DNA from: Epiperipatus broadwayi
Taxonomy: Eukaryota > Onychophora > Udeonychophora > Euonychophora > Peripatidae
DNA length: 64,000 nt
Assembly (NCBI GenBank): GCA_028023455.1
Contig: JAQFVV010000013.1
Coordinates: forward strand, 6,154,811 to 6,218,810
Reading direction: 5' to 3'
The translations under genes and the position numbers were made by a program. Every line of letters begins with the position of its first letter. The first letter of the stretch is position 1. Of the stretch, positions 12,005-22,128 are shown one piece after another. The notes below the pieces were generated by a model. The model made no database searches and was not told where the DNA came from. It worked only from the letters and a program-made list of their open reading frames with translations.

Positions 12005-13301
12005 CATGAATAAACAAAAATAAAGTACAATACATTTTTTTTTAAAAGTTGACATTGAAAATTTAGCTAAGAGTTTAAAATCGCAAAGTTTATAGAAAGA
12101 TAAAAGTTCAGGAAACTCAGAAAGAAAGTCTATAGTTCATTTTAAAGACACATAAAGTTTGGAGATTTTAAACTTAAGAGAGTTTATGTTTCATTTATAA
12201 ATTTATACTTTCCTTTGTTGTCCTGTGCTTATTCTTTTGTGATGAAGATCTAAATTTACACGGGATCCATATCTTGTGGGCGATGACGATTTATGAAGAC
12301 GCATTTACGATGTTTTCTGTAGACAGTACCAGTGGTTCGATCCTGGATCCATGAATAGGAAAGCTACCTTTGGCCAGCTGTACCGAAGGAAGCCCATTGA
12401 CACTGACTACATTCTTAGTGATGGTGACAATAGCTTTTTAAAAATTTTCTGCTTTCAACAAAGACAATTGAATCTAAAGTTTTAATTTTCTGATTCTCTC
12501 CAACTAACTAATTATTGTTTTGGATTTTCCTTTTATAGTCCTTAGGCGCCTTATCTCTGGAATGCAGGATTCATCGAACATACTTCAAGTCTGTATTTTA
12601 TTGGTTTATTGGGTTTGTGTCCAAGGTAAGATTTTGGGTTTCCCACTGAGGTCTGTGTCTATCTCTGGGCAAGAACTCTCATCTATTTCGTAATCATTTT
12701 TTTAATTGTCATTTTGCCTTAAGAACCTGTTTGTAATTTTTATTTTAAAGATTAAAACTCTCATTATTTTTAAAATCAAAAGATTTTTTATTATAATCTA
12801 TTCAACACTAGAATCTTTGTTTCGATTCTATAATTTTTTAAAGCTTATTTTAATATTTAAATCAAACATTAATAAATTAATTATTCGTTATTTGTGCATT
12901 TTGAACATGTGTGTTTTAAATTCAGTATTAGATATTTACAAAACATTATGTATTAGAATTTAAATGTAATGCATATATATATATATATCCCTTTACATAT
13001 CACTGAACTTATTTAAAAAAATGATAAAAGAAAAAACTTTAGTTAGAGTTAATACTAATTGGCAATAATAATGCATTAAAGTTCTTTTTTTTTGTTTCTT
13101 TCATGGGGATATCTTTAAATTACTAAATCATTCATTTTCTTTTTTAAATATTAAAGTTATTTGACGATCATATTTATACCTGACAGTCACATCTTATCCT
13201 AACCTATTCTTACTATAACTATTCTGATGTTCAGGGTGCTATTCACAATATCTCCTAAACTATTTTAATTGATCAGGGCATTCATGGGTAATGAATATCA
13301 T
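12005..13301. other. Remnant interior of the LTR element
   Basis: 1.3 kb, AT-rich at the ends with a GC-richer core at about 12240-12660. On the plus strand a short frame reads KATFGQLYRRKPIDTDYILS (about 12360-12420). No gag, protease or RT motif is readable on the minus strand. The 85-codon Ile/Leu/Phe-rich plus frame at 12706-12963 follows from base composition. Confidence 0.4.
12539..12625 (+). other. Candidate signal-peptide exon (unproven)
   Basis: A pyrimidine-rich tract ending TTTTATAG precedes 12539, and a consensus donor GTAAG begins at 12626. Within this 87-nt interval an ATG at 12562 opens a frame with a short polar start (MQDSSNILQ) followed by the hydrophobic run VCILLVYWVCV, then a phase-1 junction. 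That is the usual shape of a first coding exon of a secreted protein. A second frame is also open across the whole interval. It lies inside the LTR element's interior, which argues against a host gene. It may be chance, captured sequence, or a host exon into which LTRs inserted. Confidence 0.3.
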
Positions 13302-13319
13302 TCCCCACATTGGGTGCCA
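13302..13319 (-). promoter_or_regulatory. Primer binding site (tRNA-Lys type)
   Basis: TGGCACCCAATGTGGGGA on the minus strand. It differs at two positions from TGGCGCCCAACGTGGGGC, the site used by Lys-primed retroelements. Its place right after the LTR fixes the element's orientation. Confidence 0.7.
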
Positions 13320-13322
13320 TTT

Positions 13323-14495
13323 ATAATGGTCAGGAATAATGATGAAGTTTACCAGTCTTACCGCATCTGCCGACAGAGCACCACTAGGCTACTTTGAACC
13401 TAGAAAATTTATAAAGTCGACAGATACATGCTGTTAAGACCGGGACTGCCAGCCCTAGTCACTAGCTCAAGTAGACACAGAAACTTATATATTTATTAAA
13501 ATATATTTTTAATAATAAAGAATAAAAAAAAGCAATCGCTGTCAGTATTAATAACACAAAATAAGATTTTATTTACGTATATATATATATATATATATGA
13601 TGACACAAACTTTAAAATTATTATATAAGAAAAATTATATTTTATGTTTCATTAGTTATTATTTTATTTGTTTTTAACTCTAATTTTTAATCTTAGAAAT
13701 GTTGAGTATAAATGAGCTACCTAGACGCACTCACAAATTTTCAAATCACTTGACTCCAGACTAAAAATACGCAGCCATACCAAATACTCACTTCCAGATA
13801 TATATCAGCAACCAATGCAATGTGAACATGTTAGCATAGAATCATGCCGACAGGAATGTGCATCTGAAACAGCATGATATTATTGGAGAAAACATGGCCT
13901 TTGTCCTGCAGGAATATGCATCTGTCAGGCGAAGGAAACATGCATATAAACTACTAAAAAAATGCTACACATGGATGGGAGAGTGGTCTTATCTTGCTGA
14001 CTTATCTTCTCAATCCATAGAACTGGAATGGGTCAATGGCACAGGAAATACATTTGCAATCCATTTCAATGATATGAGTATCTGTTTCGGGTCATGCATT
14101 CAGTTGGACTTGTCAACCTAGCTGCTAACACACTTCACATTACATTGATATAAATGTCCATATATCTCTCCATCAGCATTAACACAACTACAAACAAATA
14201 GTCCGAAATCAAATTCTCTTTAAACTAACTTATATTTAAACTAATCTAGCAGCCATATATACTCAACTAACATTTAAATCATTTTATTAATTTAATTCAA
14301 AACAAAAAATCTTTAGTTTATTGTTTCAAAATCATTTTAAAATGACATTATATTTAACTTACTTTCTTTCCAGAAATACTATTTTTAACCTATTTTTAAA
14401 ATTTAATAATGTACAAATAACAATGTGTTTTCTATCTTTAAATTTAAGTTTGCAATCGCAAACCCCTACCCTATTACAAACAGATATTAATTAAA
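13323..14495 (-). repeat. 5' LTR
   Basis: About 1.17 kb. The minus-strand end reads ACCATTATA, probably a decayed GTTACA terminus, followed two bases later by the primer binding site. The other end is near 14484-14495, where minus-strand TGTAATAGGG may be the LTR start, although both copies share about 12 further bases. The 87-codon frame at 13858-14121 is broken in the sister LTR and is not a gene. Confidence 0.72.
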
Positions 14496-14554
14496 TGACT
14501 GGAATCAACCAATATAAAATAAATATTTTTTTTTTGAACTTACGTATCTGGCTA

Positions 14555-14660
14555 CTATATAAATTTTTCTAGGTTCAAATGCCTAGATGGTGCTCTTGTA
14601 GTGCAGATTATGTTAAGTCTCCAAATCCGGATTGTTATAACTGGCGACCCAACTTGGGCT
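14555..14660 (+). mobile_element. LTR 3' end plus primer binding site, plus strand
   Basis: TTTTTCTAGGTTCAAATGCC through TTGTTATAA resembles the 3' end of the LTRs here in the opposite orientation. It is followed by TGGCGACCCAACTTGGGCT at 14642-14660, a second decayed tRNA-Lys-type site. A fragment of a related element lying head to head with the 5' LTR at 13323-14495. Confidence 0.6.
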
Positions 14661-15357
14661 GATATTAATAAACCACCAGTACCCTGAGCAATTTTTTTCA
14701 AAATGAAATATTCTTATCTATTTACATAAAGCCGTATATATTAAATCTTATAAAAGCACTGACAGTAAGAATTGCACATATATTAAACATGAGAAAGTAT
14801 TAATAATTTTAAATTGTATTTTGTTAAAAAGGAAGTCAAAAGGTTGCAATTAATGTTTTTTTTGTTTGTTAATATATATTATGCTTTAACGTGTATAGGC
14901 ACACACAGCCACATAAGTTTATGATCATAAAAGTGGTACCTTATGATCAGTACTGAATGGGAATTACGTCAGTGTAACCTTATGTATGCATTTCAATCAG
15001 TCATAAATAAGTTGGTGGTATTTATAATTGTGCTGCAAATATACACATTTAAACTCATTATTCCTTAAAACATATTTATTTCAGTGCAACTTTCTTAAAT
15101 AAATAATTTATAAAATTTGCTTGTCATGCCATGTGTAAAAATAAAATATATAAAAAAATAGAATGCTTGGGGGTAGGAGGCGTAAACATGATTGGTTCTT
15201 CGGAAAATGATAGTAAACATTTTTTTTTGTATATAGTCTTTCTGTAAATTACTAACCGGATGTTTTTGTAAATGTCTTCGTTAATCATGTACCGTAATTA
15301 CTATCCCTAAGTAAAATATTTTTTTTTGTTTATTTTTTTTAAGCAAGTTTACTGATA
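14661..15357. other. AT-rich DNA, possibly more LTR-element interior
   Basis: Follows the primer site fragment, so part may be leader sequence of that element. No coding motif seen. Confidence 0.3.
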
Positions 15358-16550
15358 TGTAACGGGCACATACACACGTTACATTGTTTTTTTATTATTA
15401 AACATGAAAAAAATAAAAGTTCGCAAATAAAACTTTTTTTTTTAAGAATTAAAAATTGAAAATTAAAATTCTATACTAAACTCATATATATATAAAATCG
15501 CACAGATGAAAAAAAATTATTAAATAAAACTTTGTTAAAAATAGAAAAAGTATTTTAAAAACAAAAACTTAAAAAAGATTTAGAGATAAAAATATATCTT
15601 TAAGTTTGAAAACAAATTAATTAATGTTATTGAAAAATGGAAATGATTATTTTAATTAGTCAAAGTGAACTAGCCTTTGGGCATTTAAATGTATAAGCAA
15701 TGGTCAGATAGGAAAACAATAGAAACTAATAGCAAATGAGAGAAATCCATTGGGAAATCGGACTTCAATGGAAGGATCATCATCATTGATGACACAATGT
15801 CCATTGGATCCTAAAGTTACATATAAAAGAAAAAGTTTGATAATAAAATTTTTAGTTGAGTAAAGAAAATAGAAGAAATGTGACTATATGTTTTAGTGCG
15901 GAATGAAGGTGAAGGGATTGTAAAGATGCACTCTTCAATCCCTTCAATCTCGTTAAAAAATGAAAGAGAAATGACATCATTTTTTAGATTGAGGACCATA
16001 GGACATCGAGGGTATTAACGCTGGCTCCAAATGCCAAGCAACTGCAAGAAATTAGAAACTATGGACTTGTTAAAACTGTAAGAACTTTATAAAATCTAAT
16101 GAACAATATTAATTTGAAAACACTAAGAACTTTAAAATATAAACTTTCCCAGTATTTAATTTATGAAAATAGAATCCTATCTGACCAAACTAAATTTTTT
16201 ATTAATTCTTTTTGCTTGATGTATTTCTTTTTAAAATCATTTCCATTTATTTATTTTTTTTGTTCTTTTAAGTTTTATTTATGATTGTTGTTTGTCGCTA
16301 ATTTAATATTATATAAATGTTAAACTTAAGTCGGGCGTGAATGGCTATATAGATTTGTAAAGTTTTATTAGGGGAGGGTAATCTTAGGTTATTCATTCCG
16401 TAGTTGAATTGGGTCAATGGATTGGATATATTGGTATAATTAGTAGATGTATTATGAGATTTCTTGGTGAGTTTGGTTTTAGTGATTGTCATCATCAGGT
16501 CAAAGTATAATCCACCTATAATGTTGGTCCATAATTGGTCTCCCATCTGT
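15358..16550 (+). mobile_element. LTR 5' part, plus strand, truncated
   Basis: Starts TGTAACGGGCACATACACAC and is followed by GTTACA. It then reads AAAAGTTCGCAAATAAAA (around 15416) and CGCACAGATG (around 15500), in the same order as the minus strand of the solo LTR at 42661-44620. From about 16310 to 16550 it is the clear inverted complement of 43380-43570 (AAGTCGGGCGTGAATGGC, GTAGTTGAATTGG). Homology stops near 16550, so about 0.7 kb of the LTR is missing. Confidence 0.6.
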
Positions 16551-17429
16551 GTAAAACTGTTCCAGACAAGCAGCTGTACTTTCCATGTTTAAGGCTATGA
16601 ATTACAGCATAAAGAAGTGGGTCATTTACTCCATGTGAATTCAAACTCCTACTAAGGAAAACAGTCTATTATCTTGCCTTCAACTACACCAACCTACTAT
16701 GGTAGCTATTCTGCAAAATATCTGGTCAGCTAAAACCAACTGCTGCACTTCATCAAGTTGCAGTAAAATATTGAAACCAAATTTCAGCTGACCGTTCTTA
16801 TAAAAATTATTATCCAGACTATGCAGTGGCCCAGTTGGCCACTGCTTAAAATACTACAACCAGACTCCTCTGGTCAACTCTTACAAACTACAAGCCAAAA
16901 ACTAACTGATATTTTTTTTATCAGTCTTTTATAACCTTGGGTAGATCAGGTGACAAAAACACAGTGGCTGTTTTCAGTTAACTTTAATCCATTTGAAAAC
17001 AAGCTGGAAATTTCTATCAAAGTGTGATTTTCATGTTTTTACATTAATCTTTGGAATTTGACCAAAGGTGTGATAATCCTTTAGAATTTTTAATCTACAA
17101 AGATTTTTAACTACATAGTAGAAATGAAAACAAGCATTAATTAAAAGATTTTAAAAATAGACATTGTTTTCAAAATTATCAAAAAAACAAGCTTATATTT
17201 AAATTTCAAAATCAGAATTACAAATAATATTTATCAGACCTTTTTAAAATATTAATTTCATAATACAATTTTTATTTTAAATCAGAGTTATTATTTAACC
17301 CTTTACTTAGTTTTATTTTATTTTAGAAAATATAGAAAAATATCTACAAAAATTTATTCTATGTTTATTTCTACTTTTCCTTTATTTTACATATATATAT
17401 ATTCACATACACTATATTAGTGTGTGTGA
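16551..17429. other. Unrecognised DNA with a small perfect hairpin
   Basis: GCAGTGGCC / GGCCACTGC at 16823-16845 forms a 9-bp stem with a 5-base loop. Otherwise no feature. The surrounding 16560-16900 is slightly GC-richer without a readable frame. Confidence 0.3.
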
Positions 17430-18655
17430 TGTAACCCAACTGGTTACAATATATATATATTATACCTAGCCCTTTACACGTCGTCTCATAAATTTTATAA
17501 AAACATTATTTATATAAAATCAATAAAATGTTTAATGTTTATAATGACGACTCGATCAGAACTTTGTACCTCCCTCTTACACAAAATCCTATCACGGGGC
17601 TGTCGGTACCTCGGGTAGAGTAATCAATATCATTTGCAAACATTTGCCAATAACATTAACACTCGTTTACTAGATTACATATTAGCCAATCAAACCTTTT
17701 ATTTATTTAAAGGAAAAAATCCAATGGGCGCCAGCCGACCTTTGTCGACAAGTCTGCTTGACCAATATGATCTAGTACCCGCTCCCGCTAGCTCAGCTAC
17801 AACAATCAATTAAATATAATCTGCCTACCTAAAAAAATCAATTTATGAATCTTTCTCTGCGCTAAATTTCTCGCTTTCTCTTTTTCTTTTATTTAATTAT
17901 TTAATTTAAATCTAATTTAAGTAATCACTAACCCATGAAGTCTCCATTTACGCTATTACACTTCGTTTGGTCTTATAATATAATTAATTACACTTTCGTT
18001 CAAGTTCAGATAATATTTAATACAATCAAAATTTCATATTATAAATACATAAAAAAAATAATTATACACACAGTCACAATAAAATCTCTGGGTAATGGAG
18101 CTAAAGACAACTAATAATTATTGTTCGTACCATAAAGTTCAGAGTTTATTATTCCATTTATTATTACGGCTTTTAATTAGTGAATTAGAAATTGAAATAA
18201 ACATTACCTAGCTTTCTCCCTTATGCACGGTTCCGAGCGTTGCTTCTGATAGTATTTCATTCGGTCAGTTAGCGCTAACTCTTTGCAATCCTTTTCCCGA
18301 TGTCATTGGGATCCTGTGGGCTCCACGTGGACACTCCGTCTCCTTCTTGTTTTACGCGACCATGATCGACATTTGAACTGTTGGCTGTTGGTATTGCGGG
18401 AAGGATTCGGCCGGCTGTTCACATGATGGGTTTAACAGTGCAGCATTATGTTTAGCTTGAGACGTATATTAATATTCAATGCTCTCGATCTATAAAAATA
18501 ATTTTAATAAATAATACAATAGAAAATTCGCCCTTTTATATTTTACGGTCCTTATCTTGCGGATTCAATCTACAATACGTAACTAATCCTATGGTGTTTC
18601 AGTTACGGTCCGTGCTGACTTTCTGGTGTTTGCATTGGTCATTTAATTTCTTTGT
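17430..18655. mobile_element. Probable LTR or leader of another LTR element
   Basis: Begins with the palindrome TGTAACCCAACTGGTTACA (17430-17448), the same type of TGTAAC/GTTACA terminus as the solo LTR. It then has GACGACTCGATCAGAACTTT (17545-17564) and GC-richer patches at 17560-17640, 17725-17815 and 18215-18445 in otherwise AT-rich DNA, a mosaic often seen in LTRs and leaders. No second copy lies in the window, so boundaries and orientation are unknown. Confidence 0.35.
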
Positions 18656-18660
18656 ACTCT

Positions 18661-18810
18661 CTGCTAGAGTTATTTCAATTTCTTTATTTCAATTTCTTTG
18701 TTAGAGTTATTTCAATTTCTTTGTTAGAATTATTTCAATTTCTTTGTTAAAGTTATTTTCAATCTTTGTTAGAGTTATTTCAATTTCTTTGTTAAAGTTA
18801 TTTTCACTAA
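18661..18810. repeat. Minisatellite, about 24-bp unit
   Basis: About six imperfect units of AGAGTTATTTCAATTTCTTT plus GTT, with AGAG/AAAG variants. Confidence 0.85.
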
Positions 18811-19398
18811 CTAGCCGTTTAATGGAAATTTCTTATGTTCGTCATTAGCTCCCATTGTTCACTACATTCCTTTGATTACATTTTTTTTTTTTTATTATAA
18901 TTATAAGACAAAACGAATTCCACCTTGTTTTTTTTTTTTTTTCTTAAAGCAATCTTAAATCAAATTTTAGTTCTTTAGGTTTTATTTAAATACGATTCAA
19001 AATTATATCTTATAAAACTGTCTAATTTATGCTTTTAACGATAAACCTGTCTATGAGAAAAAAAAATCCTTTTATTCTTATTTTACCCTACAAGACCTTT
19101 TATTTTTATTAAATATTTACACAAATCGTTTATCAATTTATATTTTTTTTTAAAATTATGTGTAACTCCGTAGAAAGCACACTCCTTCCTGATGTATCTC
19201 GGTACAATATATATATATATATAATTATTCTTTAATAGAAGAATAAATAAAGATTTGTCAGTGAAACAATTGAAAGTACTTCTTGGTAAAGAATATATTA
19301 TTTAATTTTGAATACTGTGTTAAATATATTTGTTTGAATTATTATTATATAATTTAAAAATATGTATATTTAATGGTTATAGTTATATATATATATTA
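18811..19398. other. AT-rich sequence up to the assembly gap
   Basis: Long T runs and a (TA)n at about 19207-19222. No feature recognised. Confidence 0.4.
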
Positions 19399-19898
19399 NN
19401 NNNNNNNNNNNNNNNNNNNNNNNNNNNNNNNNNNNNNNNNNNNNNNNNNNNNNNNNNNNNNNNNNNNNNNNNNNNNNNNNNNNNNNNNNNNNNNNNNNNN
19501 NNNNNNNNNNNNNNNNNNNNNNNNNNNNNNNNNNNNNNNNNNNNNNNNNNNNNNNNNNNNNNNNNNNNNNNNNNNNNNNNNNNNNNNNNNNNNNNNNNNN
19601 NNNNNNNNNNNNNNNNNNNNNNNNNNNNNNNNNNNNNNNNNNNNNNNNNNNNNNNNNNNNNNNNNNNNNNNNNNNNNNNNNNNNNNNNNNNNNNNNNNNN
19701 NNNNNNNNNNNNNNNNNNNNNNNNNNNNNNNNNNNNNNNNNNNNNNNNNNNNNNNNNNNNNNNNNNNNNNNNNNNNNNNNNNNNNNNNNNNNNNNNNNNN
19801 NNNNNNNNNNNNNNNNNNNNNNNNNNNNNNNNNNNNNNNNNNNNNNNNNNNNNNNNNNNNNNNNNNNNNNNNNNNNNNNNNNNNNNNNNNNNNNNNNN
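19399..19898. other. Assembly gap (500 N)
   Basis: Exactly 500 N. A round number is normally a placeholder of unknown true length. Open frames running through it have no meaning. Confidence 0.98.
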
Positions 19899-20225
19899 TA
19901 ATAAGACCTTCGTTCTTGATGACTTAGGGATACATGCGCATGCGCTATTTATTATTATTATTATTATTTTTTTTTTCAAAAATATTACTTTTTATTTAGC
20001 CCACACTCTTTTTATCTTTTATTACATTATAAGTCTATTTTATTGAAAACTTTAATATTATATATTTTGTAAAAAAGCACACACATTAATAAAATAGTTA
20101 ATTTAATACTATAACTATTAAATTATAATTATTTTTTAAAATTAATTTTATTTCTTAATTGATTTTTTTAGTCTTAGTAGAAACTTTTAACAAGATTTTA
20201 CTGACTTTTTCTCCAACATTTTTTA
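19899..20225. other. Short flank between gap and bacterial-like segment
   Basis: ATGCGCATGCGC palindrome near 19930 and a (TTA)n tract at about 19948-19968, then AT-rich sequence. On the minus strand 20160-20225 still looks like a lysine-rich coding tail (KILLKVSTKTKKIN followed by TAA), so the bacterial-like part may end near 20165. Confidence 0.35.
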
Positions 20226-20285
20226 TTAGCTTTTGATCCCATTTGATAAACTGTCATTTTTACACACTTTTTTCTGTTTAGCCAT
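20226..20285 (-). pseudogene. Start of a further bacterial-like gene (fragment)
   Basis: On the minus strand an ATG at 20285 opens MAKQKKVCKNDSLSNGIKS and then a stop. With a frame change the text continues as a Lys-rich stretch to about 20165. It starts directly after the ABC ATPase-like sequence on the same strand, as genes do in a compact operon. In mollicutes this kind of ATPase is commonly followed by a permease gene, which would fit, but the fragment is too short to prove it. Confidence 0.3.
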
Positions 20286-20299
20286 ATTTTTACATCAAA

Positions 20300-20994
20300 G
20301 ATGATTTTCTAGAAATTTACTGCTATAACAATATTAATAATAGCTGTCCCATCTTTAGCGCGATAATCTCCTGCTATTTTAACATATACTCTACTAGATG
20401 TTCTTTAAATTGCTTGTCTTGTAGCTGGAATAGACATATTAAATGAATCTTCTTTAATTTGTAATTATTTTCTTCCATTTCCTTAATAGTTGGTTTCATA
20501 ATTTTTCTGTTTTTTTTTATTTATTATTATTATCTAAAACTATAATCCATTCGCTCCCTTATTTAATAATTACTAAACGAAAATGTCCTTCCTTGCTTAG
20601 ATAACTACTTAAACGTCTATTATAAATGCATTATATTATCTAAATTTAAATTAGTTCTTGGTCCTTTCAAAATAATAGCTGCATCAGGTATCATTGCCAG
20701 AATTAACATATTTCTGTTTTGCATCTATTTAATTCTCAAATCCCAGTCTCTATCATCAATAATTGTAACATTTTTCTTACTACCTTGTTGTTCATTCTAC
20801 TAATTCTTGCTAAATCACACAAATAATTACATGCTGTAACATCTAGAAATATTTCAATATTCAAACAATATCTAATGTTTTTATTTACTTCAACTGTTCC
20901 TGGTTTATTATTATTAACTAAAATTGTTCCATCATATTAGCTTATGCCATTAACAGTTGTCTTTATTAAAACAATCTTACCACTACCTGATTGA
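20300..20994 (-). pseudogene. ABC transporter ATP-binding protein-like pseudogene, bacterial type
   Basis: Read from 20994 downward with frame changes. Walker A is FISQSGSGKIVLIKT (20960-21003), where the family has G-x4-G-K-[ST]. Then come NGIS, YDGTILVNNNKPG and VNKNIRYC, the usual stretch leading to the Q-loop of an exporter-type ATPase, though the Q-loop glutamine itself is lost. Around 20635-20710 IPDAAIILKGPRTNLNLDN stands where IPD-x-x-IIILDEPTNNLD (Walker B and D-loop) would be, with the catalytic Glu region corrupted. A C-terminal piece SSRVYVKIAGDYRAKDGTAI lies at about 20340-20395. Several stops (TAA, TAG) remain even if TGA is read as Trp, so the copy is dead. In the cell such a protein would energise an uptake or export permease. 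Assigned from motifs only. Confidence 0.55.
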
Positions 20995-21314
20995 CTAATA
21001 AACTATGTCTAATAGATTAATAGCTATTCCAGAAATTATATTTTGACATCTTAAAGTAATTGATGCAAAACCATGTAAGATAAATATCGTTCCATATAGA
21101 GCAGCAATTATTAAAGCAGTAACTTGCATTTCATTATCATATTCTGATAAAGGACTATCTCATAATTCATAAACTATACTCCAACAATAATCATTGCATC
21201 AGTCATAATGTTAACAACTTGTATGCTCAGATATACAGTCAAGGCATTACTATATTAAATAATAGTGAAAATTAGTTCTTATTCGTTATTAAATAATTGA
21301 CCTACTACTGACAT
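20995..21314 (-). pseudogene. ABC transporter permease-like pseudogene, bacterial type
   Basis: The clearest part is a 49-codon stop-free stretch at 20995-21141 on the minus strand: VTALIIAALYGTIFILHGFA, then SITLRCQNIISGIAINLL. It matches the pattern of inner-membrane permeases of the simple-sugar/nucleoside (BMP) class, where a transmembrane helix is followed by an I-x-x-R/K-x-N-x-x-I-S-G-x-A-I-N-L-L loop. Upstream, in another frame with two stops, MSVVGQLF, ALTVYLSIQVVNI and TDAMIIVG correspond to the start and the IEGMMLIG region of that family. It joins the ATPase-like segment with a few bases lost. The type is rare in animal genomes and typical of Firmicutes and mollicutes. Confidence 0.5.
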
Positions 21315-21339
21315 TATCTTACATCTCTTTCTTATAATA

Positions 21340-21635
21340 TAATATATAATTTTTTTCTGTCATAATTCTTTTTGTAAGATTATTTTATCATCTTATAATT
21401 GCGTCAATAATTAAACTAACTTGTTTATTCAATTTTTAATGCTGTTTTTTTAAACTATTTAATTATTTATTAAATTCAAGTTTTCTTTTTGTTAACTTAT
21501 TATTTGTTTTTGAATATCTGAAATTATTGTTTTAGTCCATCATTATATTTATTTTCTACTTTAAGTTATTTTAATATTGTCCAATCTTAGCCTTTTCAAA
21601 TTTGCCATTAATATCGAATACTTTTAATGATAGTC
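21340..21635 (-). pseudogene. Unidentified Lys/Asn-rich bacterial-like coding remnant
   Basis: The minus strand reads VFDINGKFEKAKIGQY, then SKTNNKLTKRKLEFNK and KKQH-KLNKQVSLIIDAII in one frame broken by five stops. The Lys/Asn/Leu composition with heptad-like spacing suggests a coiled-coil protein from a low-GC bacterium. I cannot name it. It lies upstream of the permease-like piece on the same strand and ends just before the host repeat at 21673. Confidence 0.3.
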
Positions 21636-21672
21636 AAAATAAGAGTCAAGATCACATGAACCTATAATCTTA

Positions 21673-22128
21673 CTTTTAAGCCAATAAACATCACATGACC
21701 ACCTCTTATGCTTGTGTATATCTGTTGTTAAAACAGGCAAAACTCAGTATATATATATATATATTGCCACACACAGCAAGCTAGAGTTATCAATGGATGT
21801 CAGAAGGCTGTGTATAAAATCCCCATCTAGTGCCTACTCATCCAACATCCCCAGACTAGTTTCTGGCTTATGACCTTTGTCAGTGAGGAGCCTTGGATAT
21901 GAGATCACTGCACCTAGATCTTAGGATCTAATGCAACCCTCCAGCAAACACCTTTTATCTCCATTTAACTACAAAACTATGAGTCTTAAACTGAAAACAC
22001 ATTAATGTTTTCAATTCAAGCCCATTAGCTTATATAGTGATATGGGTCTGAATCCAGTTCAGTACCCATACATTTTGGTGTCTTTGGTTCTTCAATAACC
22101 ATAGCCACCACTATCATATAAGGCCAGA
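21673..22128 (-). mobile_element. TIR element, family A, minus orientation
   Basis: Left TIR at 21673-21757 (TTTTAAGCCAATAAACATCA, then AAACAGGCAAAACTC), then the inverted interior from TGCCACACACAGCAAG (21766) to CCACCACTATCAT (about 22115). The interior matches 63275-63638 in reverse and has no coding capacity. A non-autonomous DNA transposon or satellite-like fold-back family. Confidence 0.75.

Larger units (their letters stand above)
10840..14495 (-). mobile_element. Gutted LTR retrotransposon (Gypsy/retrovirus-like), minus strand
   Basis: Two direct repeats of about 1.17 kb (10840-12004 and 13323-14495, about 95% identical by eye) flank only about 1.3 kb. On the minus strand the repeat ending at 13323 is followed after two bases by TGGCACCCAATGTGGGGA. 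This fits a primer binding site complementary to the 3' end of tRNA-Lys, known from many Gypsy-type elements. That makes 13323-14495 the 5' LTR and 10840-12004 the 3' LTR. A normal interior with gag and pol would be about 4-5 kb, so nearly all coding sequence is missing. Target duplications are not visible. Confidence 0.75.

Noticed and set aside
13858-14121. 87-codon protein gene
   Set aside because: It lies within an LTR and is interrupted in the sister LTR at 11.4-11.7 kb.
19330-20046. Frames of 184-238 codons across the N run
   Set aside because: Almost all residues are unknown because of the 500-N gap.
20226-21635. Host mitochondrial insertion as the source of the bacterial-like text
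   Set aside because: The readable motifs are ABC permease and ATPase, which animal mitochondrial genomes do not encode.
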